From contig LNEM01000008.1 in the NCBI GenBank assembly GCA_001464955.1, positions 1 to 64,000 on the forward strand: 64,000 bases of DNA, written 5' to 3'. Positions 51,772 through 60,951 of this stretch are shown piece after piece. This stretch comes from Rhizobiales bacterium Ga0077537. Lineage in GTDB: Bacteria; Pseudomonadota; Alphaproteobacteria; Rhizobiales; Hyphomicrobiaceae. A program made the translations under genes and the position numbers. The notes beneath the pieces were generated by a model. The model was not told where the DNA came from and ran no database searches. It saw only the letters and a list, made by a program, of their open reading frames with translations. Within the stretch, counting starts at the first letter, position 1. Each line of letters opens with the position of its first letter.

Positions 51772-52758
51772 TCAGGCGATCCGGCCGCCGAGCTCGTCGT
51801 CGAGATGGACGCGAATGATATCCTCGAAGCTCCGCTCCGCCACGAAACCGAGTTCGATAGAGCGCCGGGTCTCGAAATTGCGCGGCCAGCCGGCGACGAT
51901 GCCCTGCACGAACGGGTCGGGCTCGCGACGGATGCGAGCCACGACCTTCTCGCCGGCCACCTTGCGCAAGGCCTCGATCTGCTCGCCGACCGTCACCGCC
52001 AGGCCCGGCATCGACAGGTTGCGCCGGTTGCCGAGCCTGGCACCGTCGATGCTCGCTGCATGGAGGAGGAAGCCGACCGCCGCGCGGGGGCTCGCATGCC
52101 AGTGCATGACGTCCTCGGAGACGGGCAGCACGGCCTCGTGACCAGCGAGCGGCTCGCGGATGATGTTGGAGAAGAAACCGGAGGCCGCCTTGTTGGGCTT
52201 GCCCGGGCGCACGCAGATGGTCGGCAGCCGTATGCCGACGCCGTCGAGCAGGCCCTTCCGCGTGTAGTCGGCGAGCAGCAGCTCGCCGATGGCCTTCTGG
52301 GTGCCGTAGCTGGTCAGCGGGGTGGTGAAGAACTCGTCCGGGATGCGCTCGGGGAACGGCGCGCCGAAGACGGCAATCGATGAGGTGAAGACGAGGCGGG
52401 GCTTCTTCTGCGCGTCGGCGTAGGCCCGGCGGATCGAATCCAGCAGGTTCATCGTGCCCTGCAGGTTGATCCGATAGCCCTTGTCGAAATCCTGCTCGGC
52501 CTCGCCCGAGACGATGGCCGCCAGATGGAAGATCACGTCGGGGCGGGAGGCGACGAGCTTGTCGGTCTCGCCATCCGCGGGGAGATCGCCCGTCAACGTG
52601 GCGACCGGGAATTTGGCGCCGGCCGGCTTCTGCGGCTCGACGACGTCGTAGAGCGTGAGGGAGGATACCTCGTTCGAGCCGATGCGGCCGTCGCGGGCCA
52701 GCCGCTCTGCGAGCTTCCGCCCGAGCATGCCCGCTCCCCCGAGTATCAAGACCTTCAT
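51772..52758 (-). CDS. denD: D-erythronate dehydrogenase-like SDR (DenD family)
   Basis: The 328-residue extended SDR has the NAD-binding start VLILGGAGMLGRKLAERLA, a catalytic Ser in FTSSIAVFG, the YxxxK pair in SYGTQKAIGELLL, and RLPTICVRPGKPNKAASGFFSNIIREPL, typical of DenD. DenD oxidises D-erythronate at C2 in tetronate breakdown. Later enzymes of that route (Den/Ot genes) are not seen here, so the true substrate may differ. Confidence 0.82.
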   Translation of the reverse strand: MKVLILGGAGMLGRKLAERLARDGRIGSNEVSSLTLYDVVEPQKPAGAKFPVATLTGDLPADGETDKLVASRPDVIFHLAAIVSGEAEQDFDKGYRINLQGTMNLLDSIRRAYADAQKKPRLVFTSSIAVFGAPFPERIPDEFFTTPLTSYGTQKAIGELLLADYTRKGLLDGVGIRLPTICVRPGKPNKAASGFFSNIIREPLAGHEAVLPVSEDVMHWHASPRAAVGFLLHAASIDGARLGNRRNLSMPGLAVTVGEQIEALRKVAGEKVVARIRREPDPFVQGIVAGWPRNFETRRSIELGFVAERSFEDIIRVHLDDELGGRIA

Positions 52759-52846
52759 CGCATCGCTCCGTCGTTCCAGCGCATCTCGGCCGGACTAGAG
52801 CATGCGAACCGACGATCCTGCAACGGCGACGGGGCGGACCCGGCCG

Positions 52847-53467
52847 TCAGCCGGCCATGACTTTCTTCACGGCAGCCGAAATGCGGTGCCGAATGGCGTG
52901 GAAGCCCTTGGAGCCTTCGCTCGTCATCCAGTTCATCTGGAGCGACCGGCGCGGGCCTTCGAACGGATGGTGGCCGTGCCAGGAGTTGTCGGCACGCTTG
53001 AACACGAGGAGCGTGCCGTTGTCCGGCGGCACCTCGGCGACGTAGTCGTCGACGTCGTGCCCGTTGCGCAGGATGCGCAGACGGCCACCCGGCTGCTGCC
53101 AGTTGTCATTCAGATACAGGAGGACCGTGATGATCTTGTCGCGGCTGTCGGTGTGGATCTGGCCGTCCTTGGCGCGGGTATAGCCGCGCAGCGAGTACAT
53201 CTTCGGCCGGCCTTCGAGCGCCACGTCGAATTTCTCGGAGATGACGGCCTCGAATTCAGGCCCGTCGAGTTCGGCAATCACATCCTTGATGGCCATGCTC
53301 CCGTCGAGGCTTTCGACGGGGAAGCTGCCGCCCTTCTCGATCTTCGGGTACGAGGCGTTGATCGCCTGAACCGTCTCGGCGGACAGGAACCCCGGGACCA
53401 CGACGTACTTGTAGGGCTCGGTCTCGATCCGCGTCGCCTTCAGCTTCCCGATGTTGAGATGTCCCAT
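52847..53467 (-). CDS. 2OG-Fe(II) oxygenase family protein
   Basis: The 206-residue protein has an iron-binding HxD (QIHTDSRDKIITVLLYLN, H105 and D107), a distal histidine in SWHGHHPFEGPRRSLQMNW (H164) and an arginine for 2-oxoglutarate just after it. It resembles prolyl hydroxylase-like enzymes, but the substrate is unknown. The ATG at 53467 follows GGAGG; the longer track frame is not needed. A second 2OG enzyme lies at 56410. Confidence 0.85.
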   Translation of the reverse strand: MGHLNIGKLKATRIETEPYKYVVVPGFLSAETVQAINASYPKIEKGGSFPVESLDGSMAIKDVIAELDGPEFEAVISEKFDVALEGRPKMYSLRGYTRAKDGQIHTDSRDKIITVLLYLNDNWQQPGGRLRILRNGHDVDDYVAEVPPDNGTLLVFKRADNSWHGHHPFEGPRRSLQMNWMTSEGSKGFHAIRHRISAAVKKVMAG

Positions 53468-53528
53468 CGCCCACCCCCTCCGAAATCCGGCGCCCGCGGG
53501 ATCAGCCCGCCTGCCGCCGCTCGTCCGT

Positions 53529-54533
53529 TCAGCGCCCCGCCAGTGCGAGGCCCGGTACCATGTCCCGCCGACGGGCAAGCCGTGTCCTCACGATCGCTGC
53601 GATCTCGGCGGCCGAGTCGAGCGGCGGGTAGCTCCACCCGTCGAGTGTCTTAACCTCACCGGGCAACGGGCGTGTGGCGCCATAGCGCCGCAGCGCCTCG
53701 TGGAAGCGCCGGAACTTGGCGCTGCCGCCCGACGGCTCGAACACGAAGACAGGCCGGCCCGTCGCCAACGGCTCGCCCGTCATGTTGACGCTGTCGCCGG
53801 TGACGACGAACAGGTCCGCGTGGGCCAGAAAGGCCGGATAGGGATTGTCGCCGGTGCCGTCCCAGAAGAAGCGCGGCGCGGCCGACGTCGCCTGATCGAC
53901 GGCACGCACCAGGCGCTGGTGCGTGCGGCGCGAGGGCGTGACGAGGAAGCTCGCGCCGAGGCGCGCGATCGAGGCGAGCGAGGCCTCGAGGCGATCGTCG
54001 TCGGCATCGGTGAACTTGTAGACGGCGTTCTTGCCGCCGAGAATGACCGCGACCCGCGGGCGAGGCAGAGCCGCCAGCCAGGACGGCTCGGTCGCCCGCA
54101 GCCCGGCAAGTCGGGCGGGCGAGTAGCCATGCGGCGCGGTCAGGGTCGTGATCACGTTGGCGCCGCGGCGGCGATCGTGCTCCGGCACCCAGATCAGGTC
54201 GGCCGTGCGGGCGCTGGTCTTCGGGTCCTGCAGGACGATCGTGAAGGTGCGCAAGCCGGCGAGCTTCCGCAGCGCGCGGATATAGGGAACGCTGAGGCGC
54301 CCCGTTGCGATGGCGATATCGGGCCAGGGCGGCAACAGCAGCTTGCCAGCGCCGTCACGCGGGTCCGGTGGTCCGTAGGGAGCGGCGAACCGGTAGAAGC
54401 CCTGCGGGGCGACCTCCTTCAACTCCCAGTCGGCGCCGAGCGCCTCGGCGACGCCGCGCGCCTGCACCTGCATGCCGGCCTTGTCGTCGGTGATCAGCCA
54501 GGCTTTCAGCTGCGGCGATGGCTCGACAGTCAT
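53529..54533 (-). CDS. ELM1/DUF1022 family protein
   Basis: The 334-residue protein matches the ELM1-like family: AWLITDDKAGMQVQARGVAEALG at the N-terminus, VAVILGGKNAVYKF, and the GT-B-like pocket VVTGDSVNMTGEPLATGRPVFVFEP. Plant ELM1 affects mitochondrial fission, whereas bacterial members look like glycosyltransferase-fold proteins of unknown role. The ATG at 54533 starts it; it is divergent from the Lrp gene. Confidence 0.85.
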   Translation of the reverse strand: MTVEPSPQLKAWLITDDKAGMQVQARGVAEALGADWELKEVAPQGFYRFAAPYGPPDPRDGAGKLLLPPWPDIAIATGRLSVPYIRALRKLAGLRTFTIVLQDPKTSARTADLIWVPEHDRRRGANVITTLTAPHGYSPARLAGLRATEPSWLAALPRPRVAVILGGKNAVYKFTDADDDRLEASLASIARLGASFLVTPSRRTHQRLVRAVDQATSAAPRFFWDGTGDNPYPAFLAHADLFVVTGDSVNMTGEPLATGRPVFVFEPSGGSAKFRRFHEALRRYGATRPLPGEVKTLDGWSYPPLDSAAEIAAIVRTRLARRRDMVPGLALAGR

Positions 54534-54683
54534 CGATCACTCCCCCTGCCGCCAATTCCAGATGCCCGGGTGCGTGGCGGCAGATTTCATTTCGACGCGG
54601 ACCGTGGCACATGCTGGTGTGGCTGCGTCACGCGTGCGAATCCGCCGCGCGGGCAAGCAGCCACCCCGGAGGCCCTACTCCCG

Positions 54684-55160
54684 ATGCGCATTCGTCTCGA
54701 TGCTACTGATTGGCGCATCCTGAAAGAACTGCAGGCCGATGGCCGCCTCACGAACGTGGCGCTGGCCCAGCGGGTGGGTCTCTCGCCGCCGCCGTGCCTC
54801 CGGCGCGTCAATGCGCTGGAACAGGCCGGCTTCATCCGCGGCTATCATGCCGTGCTCGATATCAAGCTCGCCGGATTCGAGGTCGTCGCGTTCGCGGCGG
54901 TGACACTCAGGGCGCAGGGTGAAACGGAACTGCGCGAGTTCGAGAACCGCCTCCTCACGTGGCCGCTCGTGCGCGAGGCCTACATGATCGCCAGCGATGC
55001 CGACTACATGCTGAAGTGCGTGGCCGCCGACCTGCCGGCCTTCCAGTCGTTCGTCCTCGACCAGCTCACCGTGCTGCCGAATGTCGCCAGCGTGAAGACG
55101 ACGGTCGTCCTGCGCGAGGCCAAGCGGGAGCCGGGCGTACCGATCGAGCCCCGCGGCTGA
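54684..55160 (+). CDS. Lrp/AsnC-family transcriptional regulator
   Basis: The 158-residue protein has the N-terminal HTH (LDATDWRILKELQADGRLTNVALAQRVGLSPPPCLRRV) and the C-terminal RAM ligand domain. Such regulators respond to amino acids. The ATG at 54684 fits the family start with GGAGG upstream. The convergent AEC transporter lies 18 bases away and may not be its target. Confidence 0.93.
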   Translation: MRIRLDATDWRILKELQADGRLTNVALAQRVGLSPPPCLRRVNALEQAGFIRGYHAVLDIKLAGFEVVAFAAVTLRAQGETELREFENRLLTWPLVREAYMIASDADYMLKCVAADLPAFQSFVLDQLTVLPNVASVKTTVVLREAKREPGVPIEPRG

Positions 55161-55178
55161 GGCGCCGAGTGTTTCCCC

Positions 55179-56096
55179 TCACAAGAGGCGGACGGCCAGA
55201 ATCCAGGCCGTCACGAAGAGCGGCGAGAGCGCCGTCGAGATCACCACGGCCGTCGATATGAACTCCGATTCGGTCTTGTACTCGGCGGCGAAAATCGTGA
55301 CGAGAACGCCGACCGGAGTCGACGCGGCGACGACGATCACCGCCGTGATGTCCGGTGGCAGCCCCATGATGATGCAGATCTGCCACGTCAGCAGAGGGGC
55401 CAGCACGAACTTCAGAATGAGTATGAGCGCCTGCGGTCCCCACTCGATGCGACCGAGATGGGCGGCCGCCACCTGCGCGCCGAGCGTGTAGAGCGCGAGC
55501 GGGGTGAAGATCGAGCCCAGAAACTGCATGGGCTGCGCGAGAACGACCGGCAGTTCCACCTCGAAGCCGCGCAGCGTGAGGCCAAGCACGACCGAGGGAA
55601 TGAGCGGCGTCTCGAAGGCCGTGCGCAGCTTGGCCAGCGGGCTGCCGCCCGCCGGCGCCAGAAGCCAGACGCCCACCGTGCAGACCAGTACGGCCATGAG
55701 GGCAGTGAGCACGGACTGGTAGATCAGGTAGTCGGGGCCAAAGGCGAGCTGGGTGACGGGGATGCCGAAGAAGCCCACGTTGGCGTAGGCGGTGCCGAGA
55801 CCCATCATGGGGCCGAGCGAGGCCCGCATGCGGAACGCTATGACCAGGAGCCAACCGAGGGGGATGAGAATCAGAAACTGGACGATGCCGAAATAGAAGA
55901 CCGGCCAGACGACGGAGAGCGGCTGCTTGCCGGTCGCGAGGAAATGCACAAGAAAAGCCGGCATCACCACGTAGACCTGCACGCGGTTGAGCGTGCCGAT
56001 GTCGAGCTTGAGGCGCGGCTGCAGGGCGTAGCCGAGCGCCACAAGGGCGATGATCGGCAGCGTCACCTTGGTCACGATATCGAGGAAAAGCTGCAT
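55179..56096 (-). CDS. AEC-family transporter
   Basis: The 305-residue protein has about ten membrane segments, an N-terminal VTLPIIALVALGYALQPRLKL and the central GTAYANVGFFGIPVT motif common to the auxin efflux carrier family. Bacterial members export or import small organic acids such as malonate. The ATG at 56096 gives the usual start; the extra track residues are not membrane-like. Confidence 0.88.
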   Translation of the reverse strand: MQLFLDIVTKVTLPIIALVALGYALQPRLKLDIGTLNRVQVYVVMPAFLVHFLATGKQPLSVVWPVFYFGIVQFLILIPLGWLLVIAFRMRASLGPMMGLGTAYANVGFFGIPVTQLAFGPDYLIYQSVLTALMAVLVCTVGVWLLAPAGGSPLAKLRTAFETPLIPSVVLGLTLRGFEVELPVVLAQPMQFLGSIFTPLALYTLGAQVAAAHLGRIEWGPQALILILKFVLAPLLTWQICIIMGLPPDITAVIVVAASTPVGVLVTIFAAEYKTESEFISTAVVISTALSPLFVTAWILAVRLL

Positions 56097-56409
56097 TTCA
56101 GGCCCGCTGCCACCCACTCCGCATCGCGACACACTGTTCGGCCCGGCGCACTCGGGCCGCGCACCGCACACACCACGGACGGGCTGCCCGCGCGACGCGC
56201 GACGCCGTGTCCAGTAGGGACGGGGCAGTTTACGATGTTAGACGGGCACCGAGTTGCATCGCCGGGCAATAAATCCGGAGACGGCATTTCGGATTGAGGG
56301 GCGTCGCCGTCGCAACCGGCTCCGTCGGACGGAGCAGCGATCACGTCGGGCCGGTGCGCAGAGGCGCCGTCGCAGCGGGACCGCCGTGAGCAGCAGGGGA
56401 CACACCATC
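56097..56409. other. intergenic stretch between the AEC transporter and 2OG oxygenase genes
   Basis: No supported gene is seen. It separates two divergent genes and should contain promoters for both. An AT-richer patch at about 56225-56300 is the most likely place. Confidence 0.4.
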
Positions 56410-57072
56410 ATGGCCAATCAGGCAGACGCCATCATCACGAGCCTTCTCGCCAGTATCGACGCCTCGCAGAAGAAATCCGCGCCCTATGCGCACTGGCTGC
56501 TTTCGCATTGCATGCCGAGCGGGGTCGCAGCGGACCTCGCCGAGCTGCCGTTTCCGCCGCCCGCACTGGGCGGCGTCTCGGGAAAGCGCGAGTTGCACAA
56601 CGCGACGCGCAAATACTTCGATGTGGAAAACCGCGCCCGGTTCCCGCTCATCGAGGCGTTCGCCCAAGCCTTCCAGTCACCCGCGGTTACAGGCGGGGTG
56701 GCGCGCCACTTCGGCGCCCGGCTCGACGGCACGTACCTCCGGCTCGAGTATGCGCAGGATACCGACGGGTTCTGGCTGGAGCCGCACACCGATCTCGGCG
56801 TGAAGACGTTCACGATGCTACTCTATCTGTCGGCCGACCCGTCGCACCACGATCTCGGTACCGACATCTACGACAACGACAAGCGGCATACCGGCCGCTC
56901 GCCGTTCGCCCAGAACGCCGCCATGGTATTCGTGCCGTCGACCAACACGTACCACGGCTTCGAGCCGCGCCGGATCGAGGGCGTGCGCAAGTCGATCATC
57001 ATCAATTATGTCACCAGCGAATGGCGGGCGCGCGAGCAGCTGTCCTTCCCGGAAACGCCGATCGCGGCCTGA
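56410..57072 (+). CDS. 2OG-Fe(II) oxygenase family protein
   Basis: The 220-residue protein has the HxD pair in FWLEPHTDLGVKTFTMLLYLS (H126, D128), a distal histidine in NTYHGFEPRR (H182) and arginine in GVRKSIIINYV (R193), the full set for iron and 2-oxoglutarate. The substrate is unknown. A hairpin follows at 57087-57110, then the TRAP operon. It is not close in sequence to the other 2OG enzyme at 52847, though the layout is the same. Confidence 0.82.
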   Translation: MANQADAIITSLLASIDASQKKSAPYAHWLLSHCMPSGVAADLAELPFPPPALGGVSGKRELHNATRKYFDVENRARFPLIEAFAQAFQSPAVTGGVARHFGARLDGTYLRLEYAQDTDGFWLEPHTDLGVKTFTMLLYLSADPSHHDLGTDIYDNDKRHTGRSPFAQNAAMVFVPSTNTYHGFEPRRIEGVRKSIIINYVTSEWRAREQLSFPETPIAA

Positions 57073-57086
57073 GCCGATCGGATTGC

Positions 57087-57110
57087 CTCGGCGGGTTGTC
57101 ACTCGCCGAG
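57087..57110 (+). terminator. hairpin after the 2OG oxygenase gene
   Basis: CTCGGCG pairs with CGCCGAG around a ten-base loop, 14 bases after the stop. The stem is short and the following CTTAATG is only partly T-rich. Confidence 0.4.
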
Positions 57111-57187
57111 CTTAATGCCAGACTGCCTCCCGGAAACGACGGCGAGACGCGGGATTGCAACCCGGTTCGCCCGTGAGGGAGGAAACC

Positions 57188-58237
57188 ATGATCATTCGCG
57201 CAGCCAGCGCCCTGCTGGCCGTTACAGCTTTGCTTGCCGGAACGTCCGGCGTCTCGGCACAAGTCGTCGAAGGTCCGAAGATCGAGTGGAAGCACTCGCT
57301 CTGGGGCAAGCGACGCGCCAACACCGAGGGCATCGAGAAGGTCAACGAGATCCTGAAGGCCCGCACCAACGGCAACTTCAGCATCAAGATCGGCTATGGC
57401 GAAGTGTTCTCGAAGGGTCAGGAGAACCTCGACGCGATCAAGATCGGAGCGATCGACAGCGCCGACATCTGCAATTTCTACCACCCCGGCAAGACGCCCG
57501 CCTGGATGGTGTTCTCGCTGCCGTTCCTGCCGTTCGAGAACCTGAAGGTCACGCGCGACGTGGCGGATGCCGTCCAGATGCACCCCGCATTGGTCAAGGA
57601 TCTCGAGCAGTGGGGCGCGCAACCGCACTACATCGTCGTTCTTCCGCAGTCCGAATTCATGGGCAAGGGCAAGCCGCCCAAAACGCTGGAAGACTGGAAG
57701 GGGCTGCGCTTGCGCGCTGGCGGTGGCCTCGGCGATGCCATGCGGCTCCTCGGGGCAGTGCCTTCCACCGTGCCGGCGACCGACGTCTACACGGCCATGG
57801 AGCGAGGCACGATCGACGGGGCGGCCTTTCCGCACACCTATGCGCACATGGCCTACCAGATCCACACGGTGGCGAGCTGGTTCACGAACAACATGAACCC
57901 GTCCATCAGCGGCTGCGCCGTCGTGACGAGCAAGGCGTCCTACGCCAAGCTGCCGCCGCAATACCAGAAGCTGCTCGAAGAGGCGAAGCCGGCCGCCTAC
58001 GAGGCGATGCTCGCCGCCTATGACAAGGCCGACGCCGCCAACCTGCCGGAGTTCCGCAAGCGGCTGACCGAGGTGCTCTACACCGAGGCCCAGCTCAAGG
58101 AGTTCCGGGAGAAAGCTGGACGCCCGGTCTGGGACAAGTGGGTCGCCGACAACGCGTCGAAGTTCGACTCGAAGGGCGTACTCGACATGGTGCTCGCCGA
58201 AGCCGAGAAGGCGATCGCGAAGCACTCCAAGAAATAA
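57188..58237 (+). CDS. dctP: TRAP transporter substrate-binding protein (DctP type)
   Basis: The 349-residue protein has a signal peptide (MIIRAASALLAVTALLAGTSGVSAQ) and the DctP fold pattern, with KGQENLDAIKIGAIDSADI, LRLRAGGGLGDAMRLLGAVPSTVPATDVYTAMERGTIDGAAF. It captures a carboxylate-type ligand in the periplasm for DctQM. The ATG at 57188 has GGAGG upstream. It is first in the TRAP operon. Confidence 0.93.
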   Translation: MIIRAASALLAVTALLAGTSGVSAQVVEGPKIEWKHSLWGKRRANTEGIEKVNEILKARTNGNFSIKIGYGEVFSKGQENLDAIKIGAIDSADICNFYHPGKTPAWMVFSLPFLPFENLKVTRDVADAVQMHPALVKDLEQWGAQPHYIVVLPQSEFMGKGKPPKTLEDWKGLRLRAGGGLGDAMRLLGAVPSTVPATDVYTAMERGTIDGAAFPHTYAHMAYQIHTVASWFTNNMNPSISGCAVVTSKASYAKLPPQYQKLLEEAKPAAYEAMLAAYDKADAANLPEFRKRLTEVLYTEAQLKEFREKAGRPVWDKWVADNASKFDSKGVLDMVLAEAEKAIAKHSKK

Positions 58238-58265
58238 AAGCTCGCCAGCAACGGGGCACGTCACA

Positions 58266-58293
58266 CTGGCCACGGCTCCTGCGCCGTGGCCAG
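58266..58293 (+). promoter_or_regulatory. stem-loop between dctP and dctQ
   Basis: CTGGCCACGGC pairs perfectly with GCCGTGGCCAG around TCCTGC, 28 bases after the dctP stop. Such stems often let the binding protein be made in excess over the membrane subunits. Confidence 0.6.
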
Positions 58294-58317
58294 CTCATTT
58301 GACAGGGAGGGCCGCTC

Positions 58318-58968
58318 ATGGCGGGCAATCAGGCAGCCGATCCCACAATCGGCTCCGGAGGTGGTGCGCTCGGCGCCATCGACAGAGCCGTGCACCGCAT
58401 CGAAAAGTTCACCGCGCTGATCTCGGGCTTCGGCGTGTTCGCGCTGATGATCATCGGCGTGGCGCAGGTGCTTGGACGGAAGTTCTTCAACTTTCCGATC
58501 CACGGCTACATCGACATGGTCGAGATCATGATGTCCTTCCTGGTCTTCATGGGTCTCGCCTACACGGAGCGGCTCGGCGGACACATTCGCATGGAGCTGC
58601 TGCTGACGTTCATGCCGAAGCGCGCCATCTGGCTGTTCGAAGTCCTGAGTGTCGCAATCGCCCTGTTCGTGGTCGGGGTGCTCACCTACTACACCTATAC
58701 GCACGCAGTCCGGTCGTGGTCGTCGGGCGATTCGACGATGGACGCGCAGATTCTGGTGTGGCCGTCGAAGGCCATCGTATCAGCTTCCCTGGCCCTTCTG
58801 TTCGTCCGGCTCCTGATCGAACTCTGGGGGTATCTGCGCCTCGTCGTGGACCCGAATGCCGAGCCCTATGGCGTGCCGCTCGTCATCGACACGGAAGAGA
58901 TGGCGCGGCGCGAGGCCGAAGCAGCAGCCGCGCTCGTCGAAGCAGATCTCAAGGCGGGGCAGCGCTGA
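58318..58968 (+). CDS. dctQ: TRAP transporter small membrane subunit (DctQ type)
   Basis: The 216-residue protein has four membrane segments (ISGFGVFALMIIGVAQVLG; MVEIMMSFLVFMGLAYTERL; LFEVLSVAIALFVVGVLTYY; SASLALLFVRLLIELWGYL) and the family GGHIRMELLL region. It forms the small membrane subunit that docks with DctM. AGGGAGGG precedes the ATG. Its stop overlaps the dctM start (TGATG). Confidence 0.92.
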   Translation: MAGNQAADPTIGSGGGALGAIDRAVHRIEKFTALISGFGVFALMIIGVAQVLGRKFFNFPIHGYIDMVEIMMSFLVFMGLAYTERLGGHIRMELLLTFMPKRAIWLFEVLSVAIALFVVGVLTYYTYTHAVRSWSSGDSTMDAQILVWPSKAIVSASLALLFVRLLIELWGYLRLVVDPNAEPYGVPLVIDTEEMARREAEAAAALVEADLKAGQR

Positions 58969-60281
58969 TGGACTTCTCGCTTTCCAACGATGCCATCGGC
59001 ATCATCGGCTGCGTGGCCCTGCTGGCACTCGTCCTGCTCGGGGTACGCGTCTATGTCGCCGCCGCGCTGGTCGGGCTGCTGGGGATCGTCGCGCTCATCG
59101 GCTGGGACGCGGGCGCCGGCCTCGTCGGCACCATCCCGCATTCGAAATCGGTCAACTACACGCTCTCGGTGCTGCCGCTCTTCATCCTGATCGGGTACCT
59201 CGCCTTCCACGCCGGAATGACCCAGACGCTGTTCGACGCCGCCAAGAAATGGCTCGGATGGCTTCCGGGTGGCCTCGCGATCGCAACCATCTTCGCTGTC
59301 GCCGGCTTCTCGGCGGTCTCGGGCGCGGCAACCGCGGCCGCGGCCGTGTTCGCGCGTGTCGCCATTCCGGAAATGCTCAAGGAAAACTACGATCGCCGTC
59401 TCGCCGCCGGCGTAACGGCCGCCGGCGCGACGCTCGACAGCCTCATTCCCCCGTCCGCGATCATGGTGGTCTATGCGATCATCGTCGAAGCCTCGATCGG
59501 CAAGCTCCTGATCGCGGGCTTCATTCCGGGACTGATCTCGGCGCTCTGCTACTGCCTCATCGTCATCGGCTGGTGCACCTGGAACCCGAACGTCGGGCGT
59601 GCGATCAGCGGCTTCACGTGGCGTGAGCGCTTCGCCTCGCTGCCCGGCACGCTCCCGGTGATCGCGGTCGTGGTCATAATCTTCGCGTCGATGTTGTTCG
59701 GCTGGGCGACGCCCACCGAAGCCGGCGCACTCGGCGCGTTCGTCGTCTACATCGCCGCCCTGATCAACCGGATGAAATTCGCGCAGCTCAACGATGCGCT
59801 GCTTGAAACCGCGAAGCTCACGGTGATGATCTTCGCAATCATCTGGGGCATCCTGATCTTCGTCAGGTTCCTCGGCTTCGCCGGTGTGCCTGAGCACTTC
59901 TCCGAGTGGGTGGTCAGCCTGCCGCTCGAGCCATGGCAGATCATGGTCGGCATCCTGTTCGTCTACCTGGTACTCGGCTGCTTCATGGACGGCATCGGCA
60001 TGCTGCTGCTGACGCTGCCGGTGTTCTACCCGGCCGTCATCAAGCTCGGGTACGATCCGATCTGGTTCGGGATCATCGTCGTGAAGATGGTCGGCGTCTG
60101 CCTCATCACGCCGCCGATCGGGCTCAGCTGCTTCGTGGTCGGCGCGGTGCGACGCGACATCCCGCTCTCGGATGTATTCCGAGGCGTGCTGCCGTTCGTG
60201 CTCGCCGACTTCCTTGCGATCGCGATCTTCATGATCTGGCCGGAGCTCATCACATGGCTGCCGGACCAGATGGTGCGATGA
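58968..60281 (+). CDS. dctM: TRAP transporter large membrane subunit (DctM type)
   Basis: The 437-residue protein has about 12 membrane segments and the DctM motifs LPLFILIGYLAFHAGMTQTLFD, AVAGFSAVSGAATAAAAVFARVAIPEM, TLDSLIPPSAIMVVYAI and MDGIGMLLLTLPVFYP. It forms the Na+-driven channel of the TRAP system. The ATG at 58968 is coupled to dctQ; the long track frame upstream is a shadow of dctQ. Confidence 0.95.
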   Translation: MDFSLSNDAIGIIGCVALLALVLLGVRVYVAAALVGLLGIVALIGWDAGAGLVGTIPHSKSVNYTLSVLPLFILIGYLAFHAGMTQTLFDAAKKWLGWLPGGLAIATIFAVAGFSAVSGAATAAAAVFARVAIPEMLKENYDRRLAAGVTAAGATLDSLIPPSAIMVVYAIIVEASIGKLLIAGFIPGLISALCYCLIVIGWCTWNPNVGRAISGFTWRERFASLPGTLPVIAVVVIIFASMLFGWATPTEAGALGAFVVYIAALINRMKFAQLNDALLETAKLTVMIFAIIWGILIFVRFLGFAGVPEHFSEWVVSLPLEPWQIMVGILFVYLVLGCFMDGIGMLLLTLPVFYPAVIKLGYDPIWFGIIVVKMVGVCLITPPIGLSCFVVGAVRRDIPLSDVFRGVLPFVLADFLAIAIFMIWPELITWLPDQMVR

Positions 60282-60315
60282 CGTTGGACGCGGCAGCCGG
60301 GGGCTTGGCGTCACG

Positions 60316-60819
60316 TCAGACGCCGAGTTCCTTCCGGACCTCGAAGACTTCCATGATGCGGGCCCCCTTGTGGGGCCCGTCGCAGACGAACTGCCACTTG
60401 CCGAGCGAGTAGGTGTCGCAGAGCTTGACGCCCTTGATCAGCACCCAGTGACCTTCCTTGCCCTTGTGGATCGCCAGAATGTAATGGGTCCATGCGTTGC
60501 GCGGCCGCTGCATCCAGGTCCAGACGCTCGGTCGCTCCTTCCTCGGCAGGTGCATGTAGGTCTCGGCCAGATCCATGCGATAGCCGAAGCGGCGCAACGC
60601 GGCTGCGACCTCTTCCGAGTTCGTCCCCTTCACGATCGACTTCGTGTTGGTATCCGGCGCCCGGAATGCGCGGATCTCGTCCTCGATGCGCGAGATCGAG
60701 TAGCCGGTGATCGCCGACAGGACGAACGGGCCGCAAAAAGCGACCCGGCCGGTGTCGTTGTTGACCTCGTTCAGTGACGAGGTGACGCGCGCGACGGCGG
60801 TGTCGAGCGATGGCGGCAT
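60316..60819 (-). CDS. possible papain-like cysteine peptidase fold protein
   Basis: The 167-residue protein has FCGPFVLSAITGYS near residue 29, a histidine in GHWVLIKG (H124) and CDTYSLGKW (D135) soon after. This is the Cys, His, Asp order of papain-like or C39-type peptidases. It has no signal peptide. The 820-residue track frame is wrong upstream of the ATG at 60819, which has AGGA nine bases before it; the rest is a shadow of the dehydratase gene. It may be an acyl/peptidyl hydrolase, but this rests on motif order alone. Confidence 0.6.
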   Translation of the reverse strand: MPPSLDTAVARVTSSLNEVNNDTGRVAFCGPFVLSAITGYSISRIEDEIRAFRAPDTNTKSIVKGTNSEEVAAALRRFGYRMDLAETYMHLPRKERPSVWTWMQRPRNAWTHYILAIHKGKEGHWVLIKGVKLCDTYSLGKWQFVCDGPHKGARIMEVFEVRKELGV

Positions 60820-60951
60820 GGCAATGGGTCCTGAAGATCCAAAGTGGTTAAGAGAATCCTTCCATCTAAGTCTTGATGAACCGTTAAATCCCTGACCATC
60901 CTTGCAGCGAACAGCGGCGCGGCGCGCAATTCGCGCATCAGGCACGAGGAC

